From assembly GCF_000964545.1 (NCBI RefSeq), contig NZ_BBVD01000007.1, positions 496,001 to 560,000 on the forward strand: 64,000 bases of DNA. The letters are read 5' to 3'. Source of the stretch: Comamonas thiooxydans. GTDB lineage: Bacteria; Pseudomonadota; Gammaproteobacteria; Burkholderiales; Burkholderiaceae_C. This document shows positions 1-8,827 of the stretch, in pieces; position 1 is the first letter of the stretch; each line of letters begins with the position of its first letter. Below the pieces are notes generated by a model. That model did no database searches, was not told where the DNA came from, and saw only the letters and a list, made by a program, of their open reading frames with translations. Made by a program: the position numbers and the translations under genes.

Positions 1-2
1 TG

Positions 3-188
3 CTGCGCTACGAGGCCGATAACCTGCACGCGCTGAACTTCGTGGCGCACGGTGCGCTGGGCGGCGGCGTCTCGCGCAGCCTGTCGGTGGACAACTACGG
101 CAAGGCGCTGTCGGCGGCCATCTTGGGCTTCGAACTGCTCGTGCCCGCAGTGCTGGCGCCGCTGCTGCGCCGCCGTGCGCCGGGCTGA
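3..188 (+). CDS. C-terminal fragment, AtuA-like ferredoxin-fold domain protein
   Basis: Only the last 61 codons are inside the window; the frame is open from the first base and stops at 186-188. The visible residues include NLHALNFVAHGALGGGVSRS followed by a short LSVDNYGKALS stretch. This matches my recollection of the end of AtuA-type proteins (acyclic terpene utilisation family, DUF1446), whose C-terminal domain carries a similar LNF..GALGGGV.RSL pattern. Such proteins often sit beside Bug-type binding proteins, as here. The fold assignment is from memory of the family; the substrate cannot be told from the fragment. Confidence 0.55.
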   Translation: MRYEADNLHALNFVAHGALGGGVSRSLSVDNYGKALSAAILGFELLVPAVLAPLLRRRAPG

Positions 189-255
189 ACTGGCGCCGAC
201 ATCCAGTACGGGCATCCGCCGCATATTCCATAAAACTCCACCAGGAGACACCGCA

Positions 256-1227
256 ATGACCTTGCATCTGTTTCGCGCCGCCGCGCTGGCCATGGCGGCC
301 TGCGCGGGCGTGGCCCTCGCGCAGGCCACGGCCTATCCCGCCAAGCCCGTTCGCATCATCGTGCCCTATCCGGCAGGAGGCACCACGGACATCATCGCAC
401 GGCTGGCGGCGGCCCAGCTGTCCGAGCGGCTGCGCCAGCCCTTCGTCGTCGAAAACCGGGCCGGCGCCAGCGGTGCCATAGGCTCGGTGGCCGTGGCCCA
501 GGCCGCCGCCGACGGCTATACCCTGGTCATGGGAACGGCCAGCTCGCACGGCATCAACTCGGCGCTGCAGAAGAACCTGCCCTATGACGCCGTCAAGGAC
601 TTCGCGCCCGTTACCGTGGTGGCCAGCACGCCCAACATCATCGTGGTCCATCCCAGCGTCCCCGCGCGCACCCTGGGCGAGTTGCTGGCGCTGGCCAAGG
701 CCAGGCCCGGGCAGATCAACTTCGGCTCGACCAGCCCCGGCGGCTCTCCGCACATGAGCGCCGAGCTGCTCAAGATGATGGCGGGCGTGGACATGACCCA
801 TGTGCCTTACAAGGGCGCATCGCCCATGCTCACCGATCTCATGGGCGGGCAGATACAGGCAGGCTTCGACAACCTGCCGTCCACCATCGCCTTCGTGCGC
901 AGCGGCAAGCTGCGGGCGTTGGCTGTGACCACGACGCAGCGCTGGCCCGGGGCGGCAGACATTCCCTCCGTCGCCGAAAGCGTGCCCGGCTACGAGGTCT
1001 CGGGCTGGTTCGGCCTGCTGGCTCCGGCGGGAACGCCCAAGGCGGTGCTCGACACGCTGCAGACCGCAGTCGCCCAGGCCGTGCGGGACCCTGAGGTGAC
1101 CCGGCAGCTGCGCAGCCTGGGCGCCGAGCCCGTGGCCAGCAGGCCCGAGGCCTTCGCGCAGCAGATCCGCGCCGACGTGGACAAATGGCGCGGCGTGGTT
1201 AAGGCCACGGGCGTGACACTGGAATAG
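256..1227 (+). CDS. Bug-family (TTT) periplasmic substrate-binding protein
   Basis: A 323-residue exported protein that should bind a small organic acid in the periplasm for a tripartite tricarboxylate-type transporter. The ATG at 256 follows an AGGAGA at 243-248 and opens a signal peptide ending near ALAQA; the frame is open further upstream but without a good start. After the signal come the family marks YPAKPVRIIVPYPAGGTTD and VVENRAGASGAIG, and later PYKG and GLLAPAGTP. The membrane subunits TctA/TctB are not nearby, which is common for the many orphan Bug proteins of Comamonadaceae and Bordetella. It lies 67 bases after the AtuA-like gene and may be co-transcribed with it. The ligand is unknown. 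Confidence 0.93.
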   Translation: MTLHLFRAAALAMAACAGVALAQATAYPAKPVRIIVPYPAGGTTDIIARLAAAQLSERLRQPFVVENRAGASGAIGSVAVAQAAADGYTLVMGTASSHGINSALQKNLPYDAVKDFAPVTVVASTPNIIVVHPSVPARTLGELLALAKARPGQINFGSTSPGGSPHMSAELLKMMAGVDMTHVPYKGASPMLTDLMGGQIQAGFDNLPSTIAFVRSGKLRALAVTTTQRWPGAADIPSVAESVPGYEVSGWFGLLAPAGTPKAVLDTLQTAVAQAVRDPEVTRQLRSLGAEPVASRPEAFAQQIRADVDKWRGVVKATGVTLE

Positions 1228-1304
1228 CCCGAGTCACCGACAATGGCAGCTTTGCGCGGTGGCGGACTCGGGGTCAGACACCGCACCACTCGAAATCCAT
1301 TGTC

Positions 1305-1790
1305 ATGAACATCACCAAAGACACTGCCGTCACCATCAACTACAAGATTCACGAGCTGCTCGCGGGCGGCGTGGCCGTCAAACTGCTGGACAAGGGCGAT
1401 GTGGCCTATCTGCACGGCGGCTATGACAACATTTTCGCCAAGGTCGAAGCCGCTCTGGACGGCAAGCAAAAAGGCGATACCGTGACCGTGGATCTGGCCG
1501 TGGCCGACGCCTTCGGCGAGCGCGACGAAAGCCTCAAGCGCACCATTCCCAAGGGTGAATTCCCTGCTGGCGTGAAGGTGGGCGGCCAGCTGCGCGGCAC
1601 CAATGACCAGGGCCTGCCCCAGATCTACAACGTGGTGAAGATCAAGGGCCCCGTGGTGCTGCTGGATGGCAACCACCCTCTGGCCGGTTTTGCGCTGCGC
1701 TTCAGCGCGGTGGTCAACGAGGTGCGTGCGGCCTCCGAAGAAGAAATTGCCCACAAGCACGTGCACGGCGGCCACGGTCATCACCACTAA
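1305..1790 (+). CDS. slyD: FKBP-type peptidyl-prolyl cis-trans isomerase SlyD
   Basis: A 161-residue cytoplasmic prolyl isomerase and chaperone. The FKBP half opens with VTINYKIHE and is split by the SlyD-type insert-in-flap domain (IPKGEFPAGVKVGGQ). It ends with the FKBP strand HPLAGFALRFSAVVNEVRAA. The C-terminus is a short histidine-rich tail (HKHVHGGHGHHH, residues 150-161), the type that lets SlyD bind nickel and other metals, though much shorter than the E. coli tail and without its cysteines. It stands alone, followed by an inverted-repeat element and a bidirectional terminator. Confidence 0.95.
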   Translation: MNITKDTAVTINYKIHELLAGGVAVKLLDKGDVAYLHGGYDNIFAKVEAALDGKQKGDTVTVDLAVADAFGERDESLKRTIPKGEFPAGVKVGGQLRGTNDQGLPQIYNVVKIKGPVVLLDGNHPLAGFALRFSAVVNEVRAASEEEIAHKHVHGGHGHHH

Positions 1791-1794
1791 AAAC

Positions 1795-1875
1795 ATAGCT
1801 TCAAGCGTATGCAAATAAAGGATTTCAGCATTATTTTCAGCTGAAATCCTTTGTCTGAAGGCGCAAGCTGCTATC
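1795..1875. repeat. Intergenic inverted-repeat element, family B
   Basis: The outer ends are ATAGCTTCAAGCG and GGCGCAAGCTGCTAT. Inside is a perfect 13-bp stem (AAAGGATTTCAGC at 1817-1829 pairing with 1840-1852). The same outer theme, (T/A)TAGCT...GCG...AGCTAT around a different inner hairpin, recurs near 19261, 27818, 29555, 35019 and 42325, always between genes. Confidence 0.6.
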
Positions 1876-1881
1876 AAAACA

Positions 1882-1917
1882 AAAAGGCCCCCGGATTTCT
1901 GTTCCGGGGGCCTTTTG
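1882..1917. terminator. Bidirectional rho-independent terminator, slyD/purC
   Basis: A perfect 10-bp GC stem (GGCCCCCGGA at 1886-1895, TCCGGGGGCC at 1903-1912) with a 7-base loop is flanked by AAAA and TTTT, so it can stop transcription from slyD on one strand and purC on the other. Confidence 0.9.
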
Positions 1918-1936
1918 TCTGCTTGGGACCGCTCGT

Positions 1937-2854
1937 TCAGGCGGTCAGGCGATCCAGCGCTTCGCGGTACTTGGCCGCCGTCCTGTCGATCACTTCCTTG
2001 GGCAGGCGGGGCGCAGGAGCCTTCTTGTCCCAGGCCTTGCCGTTGACCTGGGCCTGCTCCAGCCAGTCACGCACGAACTGCTTGTCGTAGCTGGGAGGGT
2101 TCTCGCCCTTGGCCAGCGCGTCCTCGTAGCCTTCCACGGGCCAGTAGCGCGAGCTGTCGGGGGTCAGCACCTCGTCCATCAGCACCAGGGTGCCGTCTTC
2201 GGTCAGGCCGAACTCGAACTTGGTGTCGGCAATGATCATGCCCTTGGTCAGCGCGATCTCGGCCGCTTCCTTGTAGATGCGGATGGCGGTGTCACGGATC
2301 TGGGCCGCGAGCTGCTCGCCCACCATTTCCACGGTGCGCTCGTAGGTGATGTTCTCGTCGTGGTCACCCATTTCGGCCTTGGCCGCGGGGGTGTAGATGG
2401 GCTCGGGCAGCTTGGCCGCGTTGGTCAGGCCGGCAGGCAGCTTCACGCCGCAGACCGATTGCGATTCCTGATATTCCTTCCAGCCGCTGCCGGCCAGATA
2501 GCCGCGCACCACGGCTTCGATCAGCACGGGCTTGAGGCGCTTGACCAGCATGGAGCGGCCTTCGACCTGCTTGACTTCCTCGGGCTTGACCACGGACTCG
2601 GGCGCTTCGCCGGTCAGGTGGTTGGGGCAGATATGGCCCAGCTTGTCGAACCAGAACAGCGCCATCTGCGTCAGCAGCACGCCCTTGCCGGGAATGGGCT
2701 CGCCCATGATCACGTCAAAGGCGGACAGGCGGTCGGAGGCCACCATCAGGATGCGGTCGTCGCCCACGGCGTAGTTGTCGCGGACCTTGCCACGTGCGAG
2801 CAGGGGCAGCGAGGCAATGTTGGAGGTATGCAGGGCGGAGGGCTGGGTGGTCAT
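1937..2854 (-). CDS. purC: Phosphoribosylaminoimidazole-succinocarboxamide synthase (SAICAR synthase)
   Basis: A 305-residue cytoplasmic enzyme that joins aspartate to CAIR with ATP in purine synthesis. It is of the longer yeast ADE1/proteobacterial type rather than the 235-residue E. coli type. Visible marks are LLARGKVRDNY near the start, ASDRLSAFDVIMGEPIPGKG, the VVRGYLAGSGWKEY block and LMDEVLTPDSSRYW. The ATG at 2854 (MTTQPSALHTSN) is chosen; a TTG eight codons upstream (2878) keeps the frame open but looks weaker. It is a single gene, divergent from hpf across a 441-base gap and convergent with slyD. Confidence 0.95.
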   Translation of the reverse strand: MTTQPSALHTSNIASLPLLARGKVRDNYAVGDDRILMVASDRLSAFDVIMGEPIPGKGVLLTQMALFWFDKLGHICPNHLTGEAPESVVKPEEVKQVEGRSMLVKRLKPVLIEAVVRGYLAGSGWKEYQESQSVCGVKLPAGLTNAAKLPEPIYTPAAKAEMGDHDENITYERTVEMVGEQLAAQIRDTAIRIYKEAAEIALTKGMIIADTKFEFGLTEDGTLVLMDEVLTPDSSRYWPVEGYEDALAKGENPPSYDKQFVRDWLEQAQVNGKAWDKKAPAPRLPKEVIDRTAAKYREALDRLTA

Positions 2855-3295
2855 GGTCGAGATAGGGCTGTCAGGCAATTCAGGCGTGCAGTCGGTCAGC
2901 AGGCGCCTGAAAGCCCAAGGGGCTGCCAGCGTCGCAGGCCCGAGAGGCGGCTGCGTAAAAACGCGATTTTAATGGCGCAGGCAGGGATTTGGACGGTCAC
3001 GGTCTTTGCCAGTGCGCGCCTGCTGCGATCGAGGCCCTGGGGCATGCTGGCGTATCCCTTGCATGCGGGCCAAAGCCACTCATTGTGGCGTCAAAACCGC
3101 CTGTCATCAAACCGACAAACAAGGCCCCTGGCGAGCCTGCGCTATCACGGTCATTTCGTTGCCTTTGGCGTGGGGCGGGCGCATAGTGGGTTCACAGCAA
3201 AGACGAATGCGCATTCCGAACTGCCAGGCTGCGGCACAGCCATCAGGCGCTGTGAAACCGCAGTGATTTCACCGAGAGCTAAGGAGTGTTTTGTT
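2855..3295. other. purC-hpf divergent intergenic region
   Basis: This stretch holds the start regions of purC (minus) and hpf (plus). Short open frames here have no good ribosome site and no recognisable protein. An AAGGAG at about 3280-3285 is the hpf ribosome site. I see no convincing sigma-54 promoter, although hpf is often linked to rpoN in related bacteria. Confidence 0.5.
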
Positions 3296-3655
3296 ATGAA
3301 TTTGACGATTAGCGGGCATCACCTGGAGGTCACTCCCTCGCTGCGCAGCTATGTCATGGCCAAGCTGGAACGCATTCTCAGGCACTTCGATCAGGTTGTG
3401 GACGTGAAGGTACTGCTCACAGTCCACAAGCAAAAGGAAAAAGACAAACGACAGCGCGCCGGTTGCACGGTGCGCGTGAAAGGGCAAGACTTGTTCGTAG
3501 AGACGCAGCATTTCGACCTCTATGCCGCCGTGGACGCCCTGGCCGACAAACTCGACCGTGTGGTGATGCGCTACAAGACTCGTCAGCAAGGCCCGCGTGC
3601 CACAGCCAAGCGACTGGACTCCGGGGGCTTGCAGCTGGCGCAGGTGTCAGCTTGA
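3296..3655 (+). CDS. hpf: Ribosome hibernation promoting factor, short type (HPF/RaiA family)
   Basis: A 119-residue protein that binds the small ribosomal subunit and silences idle ribosomes. It begins MNLTISGHHLEVTPSLRSY, the usual start of HPF (sigma-54 modulation protein), and shows the one-domain beta-alpha-beta length of the short form. The ATG at 3296 sits 10 bases after AAGGAG, although the frame is open far upstream. It heads the group hpf-ptsN-hprK, the usual nitrogen-PTS neighbourhood, but rpoN is not in the expected place before it. A hairpin terminator follows at 3730. A second HPF-like gene lies at 11780. Confidence 0.94.
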   Translation: MNLTISGHHLEVTPSLRSYVMAKLERILRHFDQVVDVKVLLTVHKQKEKDKRQRAGCTVRVKGQDLFVETQHFDLYAAVDALADKLDRVVMRYKTRQQGPRATAKRLDSGGLQLAQVSA

Positions 3656-3729
3656 TGAAAGCGAGGCGCAAACCTAGCTTTTGCGCCGGTTTGTTGCAGG
3701 GCTGTAGCCTTGTTACAACGCTAAAAGCG

Positions 3730-3750
3730 CCGCCCTACGGGGCGGTTTTT
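3730..3750 (+). terminator. Terminator after hpf
   Basis: CCGCCC, a TACG loop, GGGCGG and then TTTTT. It probably separates hpf from ptsN, which starts 62 bases later and has a CATAAT box (3793-3798) as a possible -10 element. Confidence 0.75.
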
Positions 3751-3811
3751 GATGGTGATCAGGGTTTCCCCACGGTTTTCAGCGCTGCGGTGCATAATTG
3801 TTGATCACACC

Positions 3812-4285
3812 ATGAATCGCCTAGCCTCTATCCTTCCCGCCGCTCAAGTGCTTGTGAGCGTTGATGTCACCAGCAAGAAACGCGCTTTCGAGGAAGCGGG
3901 TTTGCTCTTTGAGAGCTTGCATGGTCTGTCTCGTGCCCTGATCACCGATAGCCTGTTCGCACGCGAACGCCTGGGCTCTACCGGTCTGGGGCATGGAGTT
4001 GCCATTCCCCATGGCCGCATCAAGGGCCTGACGGCTCCCATGGCGGCAGTGTTCCAGCTGGCCAACCCCATCGGCTTCGATGCGCCCGATGAGCAGCCGG
4101 TCGGCCTGCTGATCTTTTTGCTGGTGCCCGAGGCGGCGACGCAAAAGCACCTGGAAATCCTCTCCGAGATCGCCGAGCTGCTCAGCGACAGCCAGTTGCG
4201 CGAGCGTCTGAAGTCGTCCACCGATGCGCAGCAGCTGCACGGCATGATCGACAGCTGGCAGTCCTCAATCACCTCCCAGGCCTGA
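3812..4285 (+). CDS. ptsN: Nitrogen-PTS enzyme IIA (EIIA-Ntr)
   Basis: A 157-residue cytoplasmic phosphocarrier that takes phosphate from NPr/HPr and acts as a regulator, not a sugar carrier. The PTS_EIIA_2 signature surrounds the phosphorylated histidine in GHGVAIPHGR (His67), and the C-terminal part (EAATQKHLEILSEIAELL) is typical. The ATG at 3812 gives the normal start MNRLASILP; an upstream in-frame ATG at 3749 overlaps the hpf terminator and is not believed. It is 36 bases ahead of hprK and very likely co-transcribed with it. Confidence 0.95.
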   Translation: MNRLASILPAAQVLVSVDVTSKKRAFEEAGLLFESLHGLSRALITDSLFARERLGSTGLGHGVAIPHGRIKGLTAPMAAVFQLANPIGFDAPDEQPVGLLIFLLVPEAATQKHLEILSEIAELLSDSQLRERLKSSTDAQQLHGMIDSWQSSITSQA

Positions 4286-4321
4286 GTCCTGGCCCTTCTT
4301 TTTGACTGACAGGGCCTTGCC

Positions 4322-5281
4322 ATGAGACCCAGCGCCATCAGTGCCGACGTACTGTTCGAGGCATTTCGCAACTCCAGCCTGCGCTGGCAGTGGGTAGCGG
4401 GGCTGGGTGCCTCCGAGCGCCGCTTTGACGAGATGGCCGTGCGCTCGGCCCGCTCGGGTGCCGATCTGGTCGGCTACCTCAACTACATTCACCCCTACCG
4501 CCTGCAGGTGCTGGGTGAGCGTGAGATCGCCTATCTGACCAATGCCACCTCGCAGGACTGCCTGCGCCGCATTGCCCGCATCGTCACGCTGGAGCCGCCG
4601 GTGCTGGTGCTGGCCGATGGCCAGGACGCTCCCGACGAGCTGATCTCCATGTGCGAGCGCGCGCATATCCCGCTGTTCTCCACCAAGGAGCAGTCGGCCT
4701 TTGTCATCGACGTGCTGCGTGCCTATCTGTCCAAGCATTTCGCCGATCGCATCACCATGCACGGCGTGTTCATGGATATTTTGGGCATGGGGGTGCTGAT
4801 CACGGGTGAATCGGGCCTGGGCAAGAGCGAGCTGGGGCTGGAGCTGGTCACGCGCGGCAACGGTCTGGTTGCCGACGATGCGGTGGACCTGTACCGCATC
4901 AACCAGACCACGGTCGAAGGCAAATGCCCCGAGCTGCTGCAGAACCTGCTTGAAGTGCGCGGCATCGGCCTGCTCGATATTCGCTCCATCTTTGGCGAGA
5001 CGGCAGTGCGCCGCAAGATGCGGCTCAAGCTCATCGTGCACCTGGTGCGCAAGGAAACCATGGAGCGCGAATACGAGCGCCTGCCCGCCGAGCCGCTGAC
5101 CCAGGATGTGCTGGGCGTGCCCGTGCGCAAGGTGGTGATCCAGGTGGTGGCGGGCCGAAACATCGCCGTGCTGGTGGAAGCCGCAGTGCGCAATGCCATT
5201 TTGCAGCTGCGCGGCATCGACACCTACCAGGAATTCGTGATGCGCCACCGCCGCGCCATGGAAAGCGGCGAGTCGTTCTAG
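4322..5281 (+). CDS. hprK: HPr kinase/phosphorylase
   Basis: A 319-residue enzyme that phosphorylates HPr on serine with ATP and reverses the step. The P-loop GESGLGKS is at residues 162-169, and the HprK signature region lies at about 208-229 (EVRGIGLLDIRSIFGE). The N-terminal regulatory domain is present, so the length is normal. With ptsN it forms the incomplete PTS regulatory circuit common in betaproteobacteria. HPr, enzyme I and RapZ are not adjacent. The gene ends in a CTAG (5278-5281) that also gives the stop codon of the opposing DUF1501 gene. Confidence 0.96.
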   Translation: MRPSAISADVLFEAFRNSSLRWQWVAGLGASERRFDEMAVRSARSGADLVGYLNYIHPYRLQVLGEREIAYLTNATSQDCLRRIARIVTLEPPVLVLADGQDAPDELISMCERAHIPLFSTKEQSAFVIDVLRAYLSKHFADRITMHGVFMDILGMGVLITGESGLGKSELGLELVTRGNGLVADDAVDLYRINQTTVEGKCPELLQNLLEVRGIGLLDIRSIFGETAVRRKMRLKLIVHLVRKETMEREYERLPAEPLTQDVLGVPVRKVVIQVVAGRNIAVLVEAAVRNAILQLRGIDTYQEFVMRHRRAMESGESF

Positions 5282-6498
5282 ACCAGCTGCAGCCTGCCTG
5301 GCTGGGACGTCGGAAAGATCTGCTGCAGCTGCGCTGCGTTCAAGCCGTACATGCGCGCAAACAGGCCGCCGAGCAGGGAGCGGTATTCGTTGAGCACGGG
5401 GTAGTCGCGGTTCTGGAACAGCGCTTTTTCGGTGACTTCGATCTGCTCGCCCAGCACCTTGCCGCCGGCCTGGGCCGAGAGGCCGCCGCCGAGAAACCAG
5501 TAAGCCGTGCCATGGCCGTGGTCCGTGCCCTTGTTGCCGTTTTCGCGGAAGGTGCGGCCGAACTCGCTGATCACCGCCACCACGGTATGGCGCCAGGTTT
5601 CGGCTCCCATGGCCTCGGCGAAAGTCGCCAGGCCCTGGCTCAGGTCGCCGAGCCGGTTGGCCAGATTGCCGCTGGCGGCGCCCTGGTTGACATGGGTGTC
5701 CCAGCCTCCGATATCGACAAAGCCCAGGTCGAACTGCTCGCGCATCAGATGCGCCATGCGCTGGGCTACCAGGCTGAAGCCCTTGGCACTGATGGCATTG
5801 CGCCCGGCCTGGTCCATTTCCTCCTGCATGCTGCGCTGCACGGCACGCTGTACCGCAAAGCCTTCGCGAACCGGCGTCTCCAGTGCCGAGCCCTGATACA
5901 TGGAGGCAATGATCTGGCTGCGCTGCTCATCCACGGCCGTCTTGCGCACGGAGGCCAGCGCCATGTTCGCCACCTGGGCGCTGCCGCGCAGGCATAGAGG
6001 CAGCTGGGCGGTGAAGGCCATGGGGCTGAGGCTGAGCCGGCTCTGGCTGTCGGCCTGCAGCACCCGGGTCAGCCGGTTCAGAAAGCCGCTCTGATAGCTT
6101 TTCCCGCCTTCCTGGGGCTGGCCCAGCTCGATCGAGTCCTGGGTTTCGAAATGGCTGCGCGAGAGGTCGTGGCTGCCTGCAAACGGCACAAAACAGGCCT
6201 GGCCCTGCTCGTACAGCGGCAGCAGACTGCTTTGCAGCGCGGGATGCAGTCCCCATTGAGAGCTCAGGGCCAGAGCCCCGTCGGCCGATCCCGAGCGGGC
6301 AATGGCGATGTTGGGCCTGGCCTGATAGTAGAAGTCGCTATGGGTTGGCACCAGCAGGCTGTTGCTGTCGTAGGCGCCGCGCAGGAAGACCAGCAGAAAA
6401 CGGGGCGAGCCGCTTTGCAAGGGGGCGGCCAGGCCTTGGCCCAGCTGGCAGAACAGCGGCAGGGCAGCGCCGAGGCTGAGAAATTGACGTCTTTGCAT
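5278..6498 (-). CDS. DUF1501 exported protein, twin-arginine signal
   Basis: A 406-residue protein opening with RRQFLSLGAALPL, a plausible twin-arginine signal, so probably folded before export. The body is of the DUF1501 family, related in fold to alkaline phosphatases and sulfatases: FLRGAYDSNSLLVP near the start, DIGGWDTHVNQG in the middle and VISEFGRTFRENGNKGTDHG further on, which carry the likely metal-binding Asp and His. It lies 11 bases downstream of the DUF1800 gene, and the two families are regularly found as a pair. The role of the pair is not known. Its stop codon overlaps that of hprK by four bases. Confidence 0.92.
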   Translation of the reverse strand: MQRRQFLSLGAALPLFCQLGQGLAAPLQSGSPRFLLVFLRGAYDSNSLLVPTHSDFYYQARPNIAIARSGSADGALALSSQWGLHPALQSSLLPLYEQGQACFVPFAGSHDLSRSHFETQDSIELGQPQEGGKSYQSGFLNRLTRVLQADSQSRLSLSPMAFTAQLPLCLRGSAQVANMALASVRKTAVDEQRSQIIASMYQGSALETPVREGFAVQRAVQRSMQEEMDQAGRNAISAKGFSLVAQRMAHLMREQFDLGFVDIGGWDTHVNQGAASGNLANRLGDLSQGLATFAEAMGAETWRHTVVAVISEFGRTFRENGNKGTDHGHGTAYWFLGGGLSAQAGGKVLGEQIEVTEKALFQNRDYPVLNEYRSLLGGLFARMYGLNAAQLQQIFPTSQPGRLQLV

Positions 6499-6509
6499 GG
6501 CTGCCCTCC

Positions 6510-8105
6510 TTAGCGGTACATCATTTCGGGGGCAGAGAGGAAAAAGCTGTTCCAGTCCGCCGGGTTCCTGGTCTGGGCCAGTGCGGCGCGTGTGGCGGCA
6601 CCCAATGCCGGCACGCGAGCCTGGACGCTGCTGCGCTTGTCCAGGTCGGGATAGGGAGGCTTCTCCAGCGGCTGCTGCGCGCTGCTGCGGAACAGCAGCG
6701 CGCCGCGACTGCCAATCTGCCTTGCGACCTCGAAGCGGGCATTCATCTGGCCGGAGCTGGACCAGTCCGACTGCGTCACGGGGTAGCCGTCGGGAGTTTC
6801 GTGGCCGTACAGCGGCTGGCCCAACTGATTGAGCCAGTTCTGTACCGGTGACACGTCGCTGGCCACGCGCTGGTCATAGGCCAGGCGTGTGGCGCCCAGC
6901 ACATAGTGGACCGGGTCCTTGAAGCCCTGGCCGAACTGCTGAGCCTGCGGGTCGCTCAGCAGGGCCGCCAGCGTGGCGGCAATATCGCCATGGCTGCGCT
7001 CGAAGGCCTGGGCCGTGCGCTCGACCACGGCCTGGGGCGGCTTGTCGCCGAGAAAATAGACGCAGAGCTTGCGTGCTATGAAGCGCGCAGTGACGGGCGA
7101 GGCCACGATGCGGTCTACCGCCTCATTGACCTGGGCCAGTCCGCTTTTTTCCAGCGGCCTGCCGAGCAAGACCTGGGGCGTGTAGTCGTGGCGATTGGGG
7201 TTGAATTCGAAGAAGCCATGGCGCAGATAGTCGCCCTGGCGTTCGGGGCGCAGCCTGGGTGGTGGGGCATCGGCTTCCCGGGTGGAGAAGCCCACACCGG
7301 TCAGCACATGGGCCATGGCCTGCACATCGGCCTGGGTGTAGCCGCTGCCCACGCCCATGGTGTGTAGCTCCAGCAGTTCGCGCGCGTAGTTTTCATTGAT
7401 GCGCCCGGCGGCATTGCTGGCATTGTCCAGATACAGCAGCATGGCCGGGTGGCGCATGCTGGCAGTCAGCAGCTCGCGGAATTTTCCCAGCGCATGGGGG
7501 CGAATGGCCTGCTCCTCGTAGTCGCCCACCCACATGCGCACATCGCCCTTGCGGGTGCTGACGTTGAAGTGATTCATCCAGAACCAGGTCATTTGCTCCT
7601 GCAACTGGTGAGGCGAATAAAGCGCGCGCCAGATATGGCGTTTCTGGGCTTCGCCGCCCAGCTGATTGAGCTGGCGTTGCAGCTCGCTGCGCAGTTTGGC
7701 GGCTTCCTCGGGATCCTGGCTGTTGCGAATGGCCAGGCGCTGGTCGGCAATTTCGCGCTGGATCTGCGTCATGGGCTTCTGGCTGATGCCCAGGGCATCG
7801 ATGTGCTGCTGCACCTCGGTCGGCATGGGCGCGGAGGAGGGACTGAGCTGGGCGGCCAGCCAGCGCTTGAGGCCTTGCTGCTGCAGCCGGGCCGCATCAT
7901 GGTCGGTGGCGCCCCAGGTGACCCGGTCCAGCCATTGCTGGCTTTGCTGCGCGCTGGGCTTGTCGGGCAGGGCGCTGCTGTGCAGCGTCTGCAGCACCTC
8001 GGGGCTGGGGCGGCCCGATGAGGGGGCCAGCGGTGCGCAGGCGGTCAAGGCGAGGGCTGCCAGACAGAGCAGGCCCTGGACAGGTGAAAACGGTAGCAGC
8101 CGCAT
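6510..8105 (-). CDS. DUF1800 exported lipoprotein
   Basis: A 531-residue protein whose first 23 residues form a signal peptide ending in the lipobox LTAC, so it is probably a lipoprotein. The DUF1800 body shows DRVTWGATDHDAARL, MTWFWMNHFNVS, NENYARELLELHTMGV, GFFEFNPNRHDY and ARFIARKLCVYFLGD, all standard for the family. It is the first gene of the pair with the DUF1501 protein. DUF1800/DUF1501 pairs occur in many Gram-negatives and Planctomycetes without an agreed function; export of both suggests an envelope or extracellular role. Confidence 0.92.
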   Translation of the reverse strand: MRLLPFSPVQGLLCLAALALTACAPLAPSSGRPSPEVLQTLHSSALPDKPSAQQSQQWLDRVTWGATDHDAARLQQQGLKRWLAAQLSPSSAPMPTEVQQHIDALGISQKPMTQIQREIADQRLAIRNSQDPEEAAKLRSELQRQLNQLGGEAQKRHIWRALYSPHQLQEQMTWFWMNHFNVSTRKGDVRMWVGDYEEQAIRPHALGKFRELLTASMRHPAMLLYLDNASNAAGRINENYARELLELHTMGVGSGYTQADVQAMAHVLTGVGFSTREADAPPPRLRPERQGDYLRHGFFEFNPNRHDYTPQVLLGRPLEKSGLAQVNEAVDRIVASPVTARFIARKLCVYFLGDKPPQAVVERTAQAFERSHGDIAATLAALLSDPQAQQFGQGFKDPVHYVLGATRLAYDQRVASDVSPVQNWLNQLGQPLYGHETPDGYPVTQSDWSSSGQMNARFEVARQIGSRGALLFRSSAQQPLEKPPYPDLDKRSSVQARVPALGAATRAALAQTRNPADWNSFFLSAPEMMYR

Positions 8106-8209
8106 GAACCGGGTCTCCTCAAGCGCGGGAATGACTGCAGCATACGCAGTCCGGCTCGATATTGGCTTGAGGCTTGATGGAGCTATGTAAAGAAGTCCTC
8201 ACCAAATGT

Positions 8210-8240
8210 AAAAAGGGCAAGACATCTGCATGTCCTGCCC
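8210..8240 (-). terminator. Terminator of fur
   Basis: On the minus strand an 11-bp stem with one mismatch (GGGCAGGACAT and ATGTCTTGCCC) with loop GCAG is followed by TTTTT, 28 bases after the fur stop. Confidence 0.8.
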
Positions 8241-8267
8241 CTGGGTTCACCGTCGCGTTTTGCGTTC

Positions 8268-8693
8268 TTACTTGGCCGCGCGTGTGGCGCATTCGGCGCA
8301 CTGGCCGTAGAGCGCCATGGAGTGATCCTGGATCACCCAGCCTTTTTCCTTGGCGATCAGGTTCTGGCGCTTTTCGATTTCGGCGTCATAGAACTCTTCG
8401 ACCTTGCCGCAGCTGGTGCAGACGAAGTGGTCGTGGTGCTGGCCCTCGTTGAGCTCGTAGACGGCCTTGCCGCTTTCGAAGTTGCTGCGGATCAGGATGC
8501 CGGCCTGCTCGAACTGGGTCAGCACGCGGTAAACCGTGGCCAGGCCAATATCCGAGCGCTCGTCCAGGAGCACCCGGAACACGTCTTCGGCCGTCATGTG
8601 GCGCTGGGCGCCCTTCTGGAAGATTTCCAGGATTTTCAGACGCGGCAAAGTGGCTTTGAGGCCCGTGCTTTTGAGTTCATCAATATTTTTCAT
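8268..8693 (-). CDS. fur: Ferric uptake regulator Fur
   Basis: A 141-residue iron-sensing repressor. The N-terminal winged helix (LKATLPRLKILEIFQ, then HMTAEDVFRVLL and GLATVYRVLTQFEQAG) is followed by the metal-binding half with the cluster HHDHFVCTSCGKVEEF and a second Cys pair CAECATRAAK at the very end. It is divergent from bamE across a 134-base gap, the classical fur-omlA arrangement of beta- and gammaproteobacteria. No clear Fur box was found in the gap by eye. Confidence 0.97.
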   Translation of the reverse strand: MKNIDELKSTGLKATLPRLKILEIFQKGAQRHMTAEDVFRVLLDERSDIGLATVYRVLTQFEQAGILIRSNFESGKAVYELNEGQHHDHFVCTSCGKVEEFYDAEIEKRQNLIAKEKGWVIQDHSMALYGQCAECATRAAK

Positions 8694-8827
8694 GTCGGCT
8701 CTCTTGGTGGACTACGGGCACATGGAAGGCTGGACTCACTTGTTTAAGGAGAAGCTTTACACGCAGATAAAGGGAATCTCCAAGTGTCTCCGGGGCCTGC
8801 CGCTACAATGAACCCGATCATATCCCT

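Noticed and set aside
2879..3295. Sigma-54 promoter before hpf
   Set aside because: TGGCGTGGGGCGGGC has the GG-N10-GC spacing but too few other matches in a GC-rich context.
8694..8827. A Fur box between fur and bamE
   Set aside because: No stretch close to the GATAATGATAATCATTATC pattern was found by eye, so autoregulation is not claimed.
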